Positions 18,138 to 27,238 of a stretch of DNA of 64,000 nucleotides are shown here, one piece after another; within the stretch, counting starts at the first letter, position 1; every line of letters starts with the position of its first letter. The notes under the pieces are model-generated. The model saw nothing but the letters and a program-made list of their open reading frames with translations. It did no database searches and was not told the DNA's origin. Made by a program: the position numbers and the translations under genes. Source of the DNA: Candidatus Nanopelagicales bacterium (GTDB lineage Bacteria; Actinomycetota; Actinomycetes; S36-B12); NCBI GenBank assembly GCA_017854795.1, contig JAFMHB010000003.1:77047-141046 (forward strand), written 5' to 3'.

Positions 18138-19895
18138 TTATTTCTCCCGTGCAACTCTGACCGCGAGAACTTGAAGAGGGAGAACCGGCCGTGCAACAAC
18201 TCGCGAGATGCCAGCATCAAGGGCGGCCTTCATCCCCGCTGGGGTCGACAACAGGGAACCGCGCACGCACTGAGCACCGACCAAGATCGAAGCTAAACCG
18301 GCAAAATCAATAGTGTTACCTTCAATACCCACACCAAACCCGGCTGCATCAAGATCCAATACCCCACCAGGATCTGATTCCACTACGTCGATCGGTGCGT
18401 AATCTTGCGCCCATTTTGCGAATTGGGTCAGCCAAAGGTCGTCAGAGATGCCGGTCTCAATCATGGGCATCTCGCCGAGGTAGACGCGTCCACCTTCACC
18501 GTCAACAGTGAGTAACTTGCCAGCCAAACTTTGCGCCACTCCCTCACCTACGCCGACCACGCTCGGTCTACCCAATGCCCGGGTAACAACGGCCGCATGC
18601 GAGGTTGATCCACCAAGTTCGGTGACAACCGCGACGGCTGCGATCATGCCGTGTACATCGTTCGGGCTTGTATTGGGGCGAACCAAAACTATTGACTCGC
18701 CTTCGGCTGTACGTCGCTCTGCTTCATCCGGATCAATTACACCGATCCCACAGGCGACACCAGGACAGGCGGGCTCACCACTTGCGGTCAGATGTTTTTC
18801 ACTGTGCACCGGATCAAGTTTCGGAAGCAAGACGGTTCGAACTTGCTCAGGTGTAACTCTCGCTACCGCTTCTTCTGCCGTTATCGCACCTTCGCTAGCT
18901 AGATCCACTGCGATTCGGATTGCTGCTTGCGGGGATCGCTTTGCCGATCGGGTTTGAAGTAGGTACAGGCGCCCCTCTTGCACCGTGAACTCGATATCTT
19001 GAACTTCACCATGCTCGCGTTCAAGAATATTGGCCCAAACAAGTAGCTCTTCATGAACATCAGGCATGGCACTTTCCAGCGTCACCATGTCTTGGACTGC
19101 GTGCGTTCCACCCACTACGTCATCACCTTGACCGCCGGGCAACCACTCGCCATAAGGTTTTGGATCACCCGAAAGTGGGTTGCGAGTGAACAGGACGCCG
19201 GTGCCCGATCGATCGCCGAGGTTTCCGAACACCATTGCCTGTACCGTTACGGCGGTGCCGCCAACCTCGTTCATATTCCAGTGTCGGCGATAAGCTTTCG
19301 CCCTTGGCGAGTCCCATGAGTTAAAGACCGCGCAGATTGCGCCACTCAGCTGCTGAAAAGGGTCTCGTGGTATTTCCTCATCTGTATCCGTTAGTACTTC
19401 TGCACGTATTTCCTCAGCACTCATGCCACCGCTATAAGTTTCAAGATCTGCTTTGAGGACAACATCTCCATACTGGTGACAAAAGCGCGCGTGCGTATCA
19501 AGTGCGTACTCGGCATTTCCTGTGAGATTGGCCAAGCCAACTTCAACCCCATCAGTGACTCCGAGGTTCAATACAGTGTCCATCATCCCTGGCATGCTGA
19601 TTGCCGCGCCCGATCGGACAGAGACCAGCAGTGGAGCTTCCGGGTCGCCGAATCGCCTGCCGGTCATAGTTTCGAGGTAGGCGATGCCCTCAAGGACACC
19701 GGTCCAAACTTCATCCTCTAAAACCGCACCACCCTCGTGGTATTTGCTGCACTCACTGACCGGTAAAACGAAAGCCGGAGGAACCCGAAGTCCCAAACTC
19801 AACATGCGACCGATACTCCAGGCCTTGCCACCAATGAGTTCCCGTGGTGGAAGTTGGGTTCCTTCCAGACAAATCACGCGCGATTCGGACATCAC
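18138..19895 (-). CDS. Pyruvate-phosphate-dikinase-like protein with ATP-grasp and swivel domains, lacking the PEP/pyruvate-binding barrel
   Basis: GGKAWSIGRMLSLGLRVPPAFVL, LVSVRSGAAISMPGMMDTVLNLG, GTGVLFTRNPLSGDPKPYGEW, DIEFTVQEGRLYLLQTRSAKR, GGSTSHAAVVTRALGRPSVVGVG. Only ~110 non-barrel residues follow the swivel domain. Confidence 0.9.
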   Translation of the reverse strand: MMSESRVICLEGTQLPPRELIGGKAWSIGRMLSLGLRVPPAFVLPVSECSKYHEGGAVLEDEVWTGVLEGIAYLETMTGRRFGDPEAPLLVSVRSGAAISMPGMMDTVLNLGVTDGVEVGLANLTGNAEYALDTHARFCHQYGDVVLKADLETYSGGMSAEEIRAEVLTDTDEEIPRDPFQQLSGAICAVFNSWDSPRAKAYRRHWNMNEVGGTAVTVQAMVFGNLGDRSGTGVLFTRNPLSGDPKPYGEWLPGGQGDDVVGGTHAVQDMVTLESAMPDVHEELLVWANILEREHGEVQDIEFTVQEGRLYLLQTRSAKRSPQAAIRIAVDLASEGAITAEEAVARVTPEQVRTVLLPKLDPVHSEKHLTASGEPACPGVACGIGVIDPDEAERRTAEGESIVLVRPNTSPNDVHGMIAAVAVVTELGGSTSHAAVVTRALGRPSVVGVGEGVAQSLAGKLLTVDGEGGRVYLGEMPMIETGISDDLWLTQFAKWAQDYAPIDVVESDPGGVLDLDAAGFGVGIEGNTIDFAGLASILVGAQCVRGSLLSTPAGMKAALDAGISRVVARPVLPLQVLAVRVAREK

Positions 19896-20500
19896 TACTC
19901 CTGACGTGTACGGCCGAGCATGCGGAGAAGATCCTCATGCAACTCGAACCAAACGGTGTGGTAACTATCGATACGGACGCCACTAACCCAATCAATTTCC
20001 CCTGCAAGCACTCGGTCGTAGGCTGATTCAAGTCGTTCGAGATACCTCGTCAATCGAGGCTGGGCCTCTGCGCAGCGACCGACTACTCGCTCGGCTCGCT
20101 CGTGAAGGTCGCCAAGTCGGTCGATAATCCCATTGTCATAATCCTTATCTTCATGATCATTGGGGATCCGAGTTGAACCCGTCGGCACGGTCTGCCAATC
20201 GGTAAACAGGGCCAGCAGTCCGGTGTTCACTTTTTCAAACCGTTCATAAGCAGCGGTTAAGGCGCCGTCCTCACGGGCCGCCGCGAAGACAATCGGGTAT
20301 TGGGCTGCAAGCATGGTTTGGCCATCAGGGGCAACCATGTACGTTCCTCGAGCACCAGCGACTAAACCTTTACCTGCAGCGGCCTCTAGCGCGGCGGTCA
20401 CTTCTTCTTCATTGAGCCCCAGCAGATCCGCAACAGCCGCCGGCCCCGCCGCCTTGCGAACTGCCAATCCGTGAACTGCTAAAAATTCGATGTCGGTCAT
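19895..20500 (-). CDS. wHTH-like N-terminus plus helical C-terminus, translationally coupled to the PPDK-like gene
   Basis: MTDIEFLAVHGLAVRKAAGPAAVADLLGLNEEEVTAALEAAAGKGLV looks like a helix-turn-helix. Stop overlaps the PPDK-like GTG start (TAGTG). Confidence 0.7.
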   Translation of the reverse strand: MTDIEFLAVHGLAVRKAAGPAAVADLLGLNEEEVTAALEAAAGKGLVAGARGTYMVAPDGQTMLAAQYPIVFAAAREDGALTAAYERFEKVNTGLLALFTDWQTVPTGSTRIPNDHEDKDYDNGIIDRLGDLHERAERVVGRCAEAQPRLTRYLERLESAYDRVLAGEIDWVSGVRIDSYHTVWFELHEDLLRMLGRTRQE

Positions 20501-20693
20501 ATTGCCGTCCTTCAAGAGATTCGATTCCGATTCAGTTTTACACATTAAGTTGAAGTGCATCATTGTGTTATGAACTCGTCCAGGAAATCGGAAAATCAGT
20601 GTGTTATTCCACACACCCATTCGATAATGGGATTCTCGTATTTCTCGATCGCTCTTGTGGCAAGAACATAATTTTTTATTCTATTGCGTTAAA

Positions 20694-20709
20694 ACTAACG
20701 TATGTTAGT
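20694..20709. promoter_or_regulatory. Inverted repeat ACTAAC-GTAT-GTTAGT upstream of the acyl-CoA dehydrogenase
   Basis: Perfect 6+4+6 inverted repeat 54 nt before the ATG at 20763. CGTATGTT recurs just downstream (TAGCGTATGTTTT). Confidence 0.5.
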
Positions 20710-20762
20710 CTAGCGTATGTTTTGAAGGTTTACCGTCATTGCTCTCGAAAGGACAATCGTTA

Positions 20763-21908
20763 ATGAAGCGCACCATTTTCAACGAGGACCACAATGCCTT
20801 TCGAAAAAGTTCTCGGGCATTCGTCGAGCGAACCCTTGAGCCCGGTTACGGATCATTTGTTGATAACAAGGAGATCTCGAGAGAAGTTTGGATTGAAGCC
20901 GGACGCAATGAACTCTTAGGCCTCGATGTTCCGGAAGAGTTTGGTGGTGTCGATGCTGGGGACTACCGTTTCAATGCGGTACTAGGAGAAGAACTCGCTC
21001 GTGCCTCGATGGCATTCAACTCATGCTTCCAGATGCACTTCGATGTGACACTTCCTTACATCGTTAAGTACGGGACTACCGAGCAGAAACAACGCTGGTT
21101 GCCAGGAGCGTGTTCGGGAGAGATTCTTACTACGGTGGCAATGACTGAGCCCTCCGGTGGGTCTGATCTTGCCGCCCTTCGCTCAAGCGCAGTGCAATCC
21201 GGTACAGACTGGATAATCAATGGCTCCAAGACTTTCATTACAAACGGCTACACGGCCGACTTGGTTGTTGTTGCAGTCAAAACCAGTCCCGACAAGGGCG
21301 CAAAAGGGATCACCTTATTTGCGGTAGAGGATGGGATGCCTGGTTTCGAGCGCGGACGAAAACTTGACAAGGTCGGGCAGCCGGAAGCCAATACTGCTGA
21401 ACTGTTTTTCCAAGATGTACGAGTCCCTGCCGAAAACATCATCGGTGAAGTAGATCGTGGATTCATTCAGATGATGGAGCAACTGCCGCAAGAGCGAATT
21501 GGTGCGGCCGTAGGTAACCTCGCCCATGTTGCCGCGATCCTTGATGAGACCCTCGAGTACGCCAAAGAGCGTCAGGCTTTCGGCCAGTCAATTGGCTCTT
21601 TCCAACACAATAAGTTCTTGCTGGCTGAGCTGTACACCCGAATTGAAGTGAGTCAGGTGTATGTCGACGCTTGTGTATTGGCCCACTCGGAGGGAGAGCT
21701 CTCTGCGGTTGACGCCGCCAAAGTGAAGTACTGGACAGCAGATGTCCAAAATGATGTGCTCGATGCTTGTGTACAGCTCTACGGTGGTTACGGCTACATG
21801 CGCGAATATCGGGTGGCTCAAGCCTGGATGGATGCCCGGGTAACCAAGATCTGGGGAGGCACTAATGAAATCATGAAGGAAATAATTGGGCGAGATTTAG
21901 GCCTCTAA
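20763..21908 (+). CDS. Acyl-CoA dehydrogenase
   Basis: TVAMTEPSGGSDLAALRSSA, ERQAFGQSIGSFQHNKFLLAEL, QLYGGYGYMREYRVAQAWMDARVTKIWGGTNEIMKEIIGRDL. Confidence 0.93.
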   Translation: MKRTIFNEDHNAFRKSSRAFVERTLEPGYGSFVDNKEISREVWIEAGRNELLGLDVPEEFGGVDAGDYRFNAVLGEELARASMAFNSCFQMHFDVTLPYIVKYGTTEQKQRWLPGACSGEILTTVAMTEPSGGSDLAALRSSAVQSGTDWIINGSKTFITNGYTADLVVVAVKTSPDKGAKGITLFAVEDGMPGFERGRKLDKVGQPEANTAELFFQDVRVPAENIIGEVDRGFIQMMEQLPQERIGAAVGNLAHVAAILDETLEYAKERQAFGQSIGSFQHNKFLLAELYTRIEVSQVYVDACVLAHSEGELSAVDAAKVKYWTADVQNDVLDACVQLYGGYGYMREYRVAQAWMDARVTKIWGGTNEIMKEIIGRDLGL

Positions 21909-21957
21909 CGCTAGTAAGCAACCACACAATTTCATTCAAACTCAACCAAGGAATCCC

Positions 21958-22695
21958 ATGCCAAACTTGACTTTTAACTTCACGCAACAAACAGTGATAG
22001 TTACCGGGGCCGCACGCGGCGTCGGGCTTGAACTCGCTCGATTCTTTGCTGAGGCCGGTGCCGATGTTGTGGCCGTCGACTTCGATGGTGATGTCCTAGC
22101 AAGTGCGGTAGCCGATTTCAACGCCTTTGCTATCCAGGCCGATGTCAGCAACACCGTTGACGTCCAGCGCGTTGTTGACGCCACTGTCAATAAATTTGGT
22201 CAAATAGATGTTTTGGTCAACAACGCCGGAATTCTCCGGGATGGTGTTCTGTGGAAGATGACCGATGAGGATTGGGATGCAGTCTTGGCAGTTCATGCTG
22301 GTGGCACTTTCAAGTTCACACGTGCTTGTGTCCCACATTTTCGCGCCCGATCCTACGGACGAATCATCAACGTCACCTCCTACACCGGATTGCGTGGCAA
22401 CACCGGACAGGCCAACTACGCCACCGCGAAGGCTGGGATCATTGGATTTACAAAAACTGCCGCAAAAGAACTGGCACGTTTCGGGATTTCTGTCAATGCG
22501 ATCTCACCGAACGCGGAGACGCGCATGGTTGCAGCGATTCCGCCAGAAAAATTAGCTGAACTCGCAGCGACAATTCCCATGGGTCGTTTTGCACAACCGT
22601 CAGAAATGTGTGCAGCCGTGGGTTTCCTGGCGTCAGACGTCTCGGGTTACATTACAGGCGTGGTTTTACCTGTTGATGGTGGAATTTCAATGTAA
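21958..22695 (+). CDS. SDR-family oxidoreductase (3-oxoacyl reductase-like)
   Basis: VTGAARGVGLELARFF, NNAGILRDGVLWKMTDEDWDAVLAVHAGGTF, YATAKAGIIGFTKTAAKELARFGISVNAISP. Confidence 0.92.
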   Translation: MPNLTFNFTQQTVIVTGAARGVGLELARFFAEAGADVVAVDFDGDVLASAVADFNAFAIQADVSNTVDVQRVVDATVNKFGQIDVLVNNAGILRDGVLWKMTDEDWDAVLAVHAGGTFKFTRACVPHFRARSYGRIINVTSYTGLRGNTGQANYATAKAGIIGFTKTAAKELARFGISVNAISPNAETRMVAAIPPEKLAELAATIPMGRFAQPSEMCAAVGFLASDVSGYITGVVLPVDGGISM

Positions 22696-22701
22696 GTGTG
22701 G

Positions 22702-23445
22702 TCAGTCTGAAATAAGAACTTGCCGTAAAACTTCAAGGGTGTCTTTGGAAACCCCGATGGATTGCAGATATTTATCTCCCGACCCATACTCGCTATAGAG
22801 TCCATCGAGGAAACCGCTCATGGTCTCCGGGGCAGAGTCTTGAACCCCCGTCGGTTGTTTATCTAGGTACTTGCCGTAACTCTTGAGGCGCAGTAACCGA
22901 GCGTGCACGAGCGGATAAGTTTCACGGGATCGCACATAATCAGCAACAATGGCTTCACGCTGAACATTGATTGCATCCAGGATCACCGCAACTACAACGC
23001 CAGTTCGATCCTTGCCAGCCGCGCAATGAACGACTGCGGGAAGACCCTCGCTCGCGAGCACTTCAGCGATAGTTCCGAAGGAATCGCTACTCACTGTGAG
23101 AAACCCTAAATAGTGCGGCACCAACATTTCTGGGGTGATCAACGGGACGGCTGTTCCAGGAACACTGGGATCCACACTGATCAGAGGTACGTTCACATGC
23201 CGGACTTCGCTGTGATTTTCCAGAGAGCCGCGACCCTCACGGACGACCTCCCCCTCAAGCCGGAGGTCGATCACGGTTCGAAGACCGACTTCATTCGCCA
23301 ACCGATGGGCATCGGAATTATCAATTTCCTGCAAGGTGTCACTGCGAAAGATGCGGCCTGCTCTCACCCGACTACCTCGTGTTGTTGGCAGCCCGCCAAG
23401 ATCGCGCCAGTTGTATGCCTGTTGGGGTGTCCATGACGTATCCAT
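22702..23445 (-). CDS. Tyrosine/dual-specificity-like protein phosphatase
   Basis: HCAAGKDRTGVVVAVILDA (CX5R signature), NWRDLGGLPTTRGSRVRAGRIFRSDTL. Start refined to ATG at 23445. Confidence 0.88.
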   Translation of the reverse strand: MDTSWTPQQAYNWRDLGGLPTTRGSRVRAGRIFRSDTLQEIDNSDAHRLANEVGLRTVIDLRLEGEVVREGRGSLENHSEVRHVNVPLISVDPSVPGTAVPLITPEMLVPHYLGFLTVSSDSFGTIAEVLASEGLPAVVHCAAGKDRTGVVVAVILDAINVQREAIVADYVRSRETYPLVHARLLRLKSYGKYLDKQPTGVQDSAPETMSGFLDGLYSEYGSGDKYLQSIGVSKDTLEVLRQVLISD

Positions 23446-23457
23446 CTTCTCCAGTAT

Positions 23458-23468
23458 ACATCTGATGT
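23458..23468. promoter_or_regulatory. 11-bp palindrome ACATCTGATGT (copy 2) in a divergent intergenic region
   Basis: 5+1+5 palindrome between the phosphatase (-) and thiolase (+) genes. Identical to 13561-13571. Confidence 0.5.
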
Positions 23469-23602
23469 TTCTATGCGTTGGATTCCACAACCGACTAGAC
23501 TCAAACAAGATTAACCCTAAAATTTGCCCCGAAGGTCCTACGGCTGAAAACTTCTGTCTGTGGCTTTCGCAGGCCCTTTCCACATCATGAGGAGAAAACA
23601 TT

Positions 23603-24757
23603 ATGCGTGACGCAGTCATCGTCGGAGCTGTTCGCAGTCCCATTGGAGTTGGCAAGCCCGAGAAGGGGTCACTGAGTGGCATCAACCCGGTTGACCTCTC
23701 TGCAATGGTGCTTGAAGGACTGATGGCACGCACGGGAGTGGACCCCGCTTTGGTCGACGACGTCATTTGGGGATGTGTCTCCCAAGTTGGCGAACAATCA
23801 TTTAACATCGGTCGAAACGCGGCGCTTGCTGCCGGTTTCCCCGAGTCAGTACCGGGCGTGACCGTGGATCGCCAGTGTGGATCGAGTCAGCAGGCAGCAC
23901 ACTTCGCAGCTGCAGGAGTTATTGCCGGCCAGTACGACATGGTGATCGCCGGTGGCGTTGAGTCAATGTCCCGAGTCCCCATGTTTTCAAACACGGTGGG
24001 TGGCGACGGTCCTTTCGGGCCGCGCATGTTGGATCGCTACGAAAACAATCTCGTCCCACAGGGAATCAGCGCCGAGATGATCGCCACTAAGTGGGGTCTT
24101 TCGCGAACTGACCTTGACGAACTCGCGGTGGCTTCCCATGCGCGCGCAACAGCAGCCACTGAATCTGGAATCTTTGGTGAAGAGATCATCCCAATAACCA
24201 CCGCGGCCGGAATTGTTTCAACTGACCAAGGAATCCGTCCCGGTACTAGCTTGGAGGGACTCGCCGCGCTAAAGACCCCGTTCCAAGAAGGTGGAGTTGT
24301 CACTGCAGGTAACGCCTCCCAAATATCCGACGGTGCAGCAGCCCTACTCATCACAACATCTGAGCGAGCTGCCGAATTGGGACTCACACCACTAGCCCGA
24401 TTCCACACCTTCGCACTTGCCGGAGTAGATCCGGTAATTATGCTGACGGGTCCCATTCCGGCAACCCAAAAAGTTCTACAACGTAGCGGCCTGTCCATCT
24501 CAGACATTGGTGCCTTCGAAGTTAACGAGGCTTTTGCTTCCGTGCTGGGAGCCTGGCTAAAAGAGACGGGGGCTTCACACGAGTTGACCAACATCAATGG
24601 AGGCGCCATGGCACTTGGTCACCCACTCGGTGCTTCCGGGGCGCGGGTAATGACCACGCTCGTGCACCAGATGCGCCGAAGCGGAGCTCGTTATGGACTG
24701 CAATCAATCTGTGAGGGTGGCGGCATGGCGAATGCCACAATCCTCGAGCTTCTGTAG
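23603..24757 (+). CDS. Thiolase / acetyl-CoA C-acetyltransferase
   Basis: DAVIVGAVRSPIGVGK, VDRQCGSSQQAAHFAA, NINGGAMALGHPLGASGARVM, ICEGGGMANATILE. Confidence 0.93.
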   Translation: MRDAVIVGAVRSPIGVGKPEKGSLSGINPVDLSAMVLEGLMARTGVDPALVDDVIWGCVSQVGEQSFNIGRNAALAAGFPESVPGVTVDRQCGSSQQAAHFAAAGVIAGQYDMVIAGGVESMSRVPMFSNTVGGDGPFGPRMLDRYENNLVPQGISAEMIATKWGLSRTDLDELAVASHARATAATESGIFGEEIIPITTAAGIVSTDQGIRPGTSLEGLAALKTPFQEGGVVTAGNASQISDGAAALLITTSERAAELGLTPLARFHTFALAGVDPVIMLTGPIPATQKVLQRSGLSISDIGAFEVNEAFASVLGAWLKETGASHELTNINGGAMALGHPLGASGARVMTTLVHQMRRSGARYGLQSICEGGGMANATILELL

Positions 24758-24759
24758 GG

Positions 24760-25545
24760 GTGTCCAAGATGACCAACAAGGTCTACGCCAGTGCTGCCGA
24801 GGCACTCTCCGATATCAGCAACGGCGCAACTATTGCTGTTGGAGGCTTTGGCCTGTGTGGCATTCCCAGTGTGCTTATCAATGCGCTTCTACAGTTAGCA
24901 CCAAAAGACTTGCAGGTGGTGAGCAACAACTGTGGCATTGATGATTGGGGGCTCGGCCTACTACTTCGAGCTGGCCTTATCTCGCGAATGACTTCTTCTT
25001 ATGTTGGGGAAAACAAAGAGTTCGAGCGTCAATACCTTTCCGGTGAGCTCGAGGTCGAACTCGTACCGCAAGGAACCCTCGCCGAACGTTTGCGGGCCGG
25101 TGGCGCCGGGATTCCGGCCTTCTACACGCCAGCGGGTGTCGGAACTTTAGTCGCTGAAGGCGGAATGCCACTGCGTTACAACTCAGATGGCTCAGTGGCA
25201 ATTGAGTCCGCACCCAAAGTTGTCGGAACATTCGACCTCGAGGGCGTACCCAACGAGTACGTTCTTGAACACGGCATTCGCACCGACTTCTCCCTAGTTC
25301 GAGCAAGTATTGGTGACACCGCAGGCAACTTGGTTTTCCACCGAAGTACCAGAAATTTTAACTCGCTGGCTGCAGCGGCGGGGCGAATCACAATCGCCGA
25401 GGTAGAGGATCTTGTGGAGCCGGGGCAGATCGACCCCGAACTCGTCCACACGCCAGGAATCTTTGTTCAGCGCATCGTTCCGCTCAATGCGGAACAGGCT
25501 GCCGACAAGCGAATCGAACGTCGCACACTGAGGAGTACCCCATGA
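24760..25545 (+). CDS. 3-oxoacid CoA-transferase subunit A
   Basis: [65 protein letters not shown]. Confidence 0.92.
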   Translation: MSKMTNKVYASAAEALSDISNGATIAVGGFGLCGIPSVLINALLQLAPKDLQVVSNNCGIDDWGLGLLLRAGLISRMTSSYVGENKEFERQYLSGELEVELVPQGTLAERLRAGGAGIPAFYTPAGVGTLVAEGGMPLRYNSDGSVAIESAPKVVGTFDLEGVPNEYVLEHGIRTDFSLVRASIGDTAGNLVFHRSTRNFNSLAAAAGRITIAEVEDLVEPGQIDPELVHTPGIFVQRIVPLNAEQAADKRIERRTLRSTP

Positions 25546-26192
25546 GTTGGACTCGAGAGCAGATGGCCGTCCGGGTAGGTCAAGAGCTTCAGGACGGGCA
25601 GTATGTAAACCTTGGAATTGGCCTCCCAACGCTCATCCCCAACCACCTTCCGTCCGGTGTGAATGTGATTTTGCAGAGCGAGAATGGCATCTTGGGTACC
25701 GGGGCTTATCCCGATGAAAATGAAGTCGACGCCGACCTCATCAATGCGGGCAAAGAAACCGTTACCGTCCTTCCGGGGGCATCATTTTTCGACTCAGCAA
25801 CTAGTTTCGCGATGATCCGCGGCGGCCATATCGATGCCGCTGTCCTCGGCGCAATGCAAGTTTCCACGGATGGTGACCTTGCTAACTGGATGATCCCCGG
25901 CAAGATGGTTAAAGGCATGGGTGGTGCAATGGATTTGGTTCACGGTGCTAAGAGAGTGATAGTGATGATGGAACACACTGCCAAAGACGGGAGTCACAAG
26001 ATCGTCGATACCTGTGACCTTCCGCTTACTGGCCGGAAGGTTGTTCATCGGATCATTACAGACTTAGCCGTTATTGACGTTACACCGGAAGGTCTCGTCC
26101 TTCGGGAGACCGCACCCGGTGTAGATCTCGAGCAGGTTCAGTCCGCAACAGGACCTACCTTGATCATTGCCGAGAGTTACAGGCAGGCATGA
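25542..26192 (+). CDS. 3-oxoacid CoA-transferase subunit B
   Basis: [65 protein letters not shown] overlap with subunit A. Confidence 0.93.
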   Translation: MSWTREQMAVRVGQELQDGQYVNLGIGLPTLIPNHLPSGVNVILQSENGILGTGAYPDENEVDADLINAGKETVTVLPGASFFDSATSFAMIRGGHIDAAVLGAMQVSTDGDLANWMIPGKMVKGMGGAMDLVHGAKRVIVMMEHTAKDGSHKIVDTCDLPLTGRKVVHRIITDLAVIDVTPEGLVLRETAPGVDLEQVQSATGPTLIIAESYRQA

Positions 26193-27238
26193 GTAACTTG
26201 CCATCAGCCAGTTTTAAGATCGACGCAAACTTCGGCACTGGAGCTACGGGCGACATCCAAGACATTCGGGATTTGGCAATATCCGCGCAAAGATCAGGAT
26301 TTAATGCGATCTGGTCCTCCGAGGCGAAACACGATCCATTCCTCCCTTTACTCGTTGCCGCAGAAGCCACAAGCACTCTCACTGTGGGTACATCTATCGC
26401 CGTCGCCTTCGCTCGCTCCCCGATGACCCTCGCCCAGACAGCCTACGACCTTCAGTCACTCACCAAGGGACGGTTCGTGCTCGGGCTCGGCAGCCAAGTG
26501 AAACCCCACATCCAAAGACGATTCTCTATGCCCTGGAGTGAACCAGCTCCACGAATGCGCGAATACGTTCAAGCACTCAAAGCCATCTGGTCCGCATGGC
26601 AAGAGGGGACACCATTGCGCTTTGTTGGGGAGCACTATAAACACACACTGATGACACCGTTTTTTGCCCCCGACTCACATCCGTACGGCCCACCGCCCGT
26701 CTACGTCGCTGCCGTTGGATCAGTTATGACCAAGGTTGCGGGTGAAGTAGCCGACGGCGTGATTTTGCACGGCTTCACAACTCGCCGCTACATCAAAGAG
26801 GTCTCACTTCCCGCCGTTTCGGCGGGCCTGAAGCAAGGGGATCGCGAGGAAGGCGCTTGCGCCATAAGCCTCATGGGTTTCGTAGTTAGCGGAGATACCA
26901 GTGAAGAAATGGATCGGGCCGCAGCAGCCGTTCGACAGCAAATCGGTTTCTACGGCAGTACACCGGCTTACCGTCCCGTGCTCGAACTACATGGTTGGGG
27001 TGAACTAGCCGACACACTTTCCGGCCTCGCACGTGAAGGTGGTGACGCTTGGGCGACTATGGGAGAACATATCCCCGATACGGTGCTGGAACAGTTTGCG
27101 GTGATTGCCCCTCGCAATGAGTTAGCAGAGGCAATCACCCAACGGTTCGAAGGTGTTCTCGACCGGTTCTCCTTCTATGTTCCCTACCAAGTTGCCAATG
27201 GTTTTTGGGACCCGGTCGTTCGCGACTTGCGCGCTTAG
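26189..27238 (+). CDS. LLM-class, probably F420-dependent, oxidoreductase
   Basis: Luciferase-like TIM barrel: [75 protein letters not shown]. Confidence 0.85.
   Translation: MSNLPSASFKIDANFGTGATGDIQDIRDLAISAQRSGFNAIWSSEAKHDPFLPLLVAAEATSTLTVGTSIAVAFARSPMTLAQTAYDLQSLTKGRFVLGLGSQVKPHIQRRFSMPWSEPAPRMREYVQALKAIWSAWQEGTPLRFVGEHYKHTLMTPFFAPDSHPYGPPPVYVAAVGSVMTKVAGEVADGVILHGFTTRRYIKEVSLPAVSAGLKQGDREEGACAISLMGFVVSGDTSEEMDRAAAAVRQQIGFYGSTPAYRPVLELHGWGELADTLSGLAREGGDAWATMGEHIPDTVLEQFAVIAPRNELAEAITQRFEGVLDRFSFYVPYQVANGFWDPVVRDLRA

Noticed and set aside
18138-19895. Calling this gene simply ppdK (pyruvate phosphate dikinase)
   Set aside because: The PEP/pyruvate barrel is absent, so the full reaction is not supported by the sequence.
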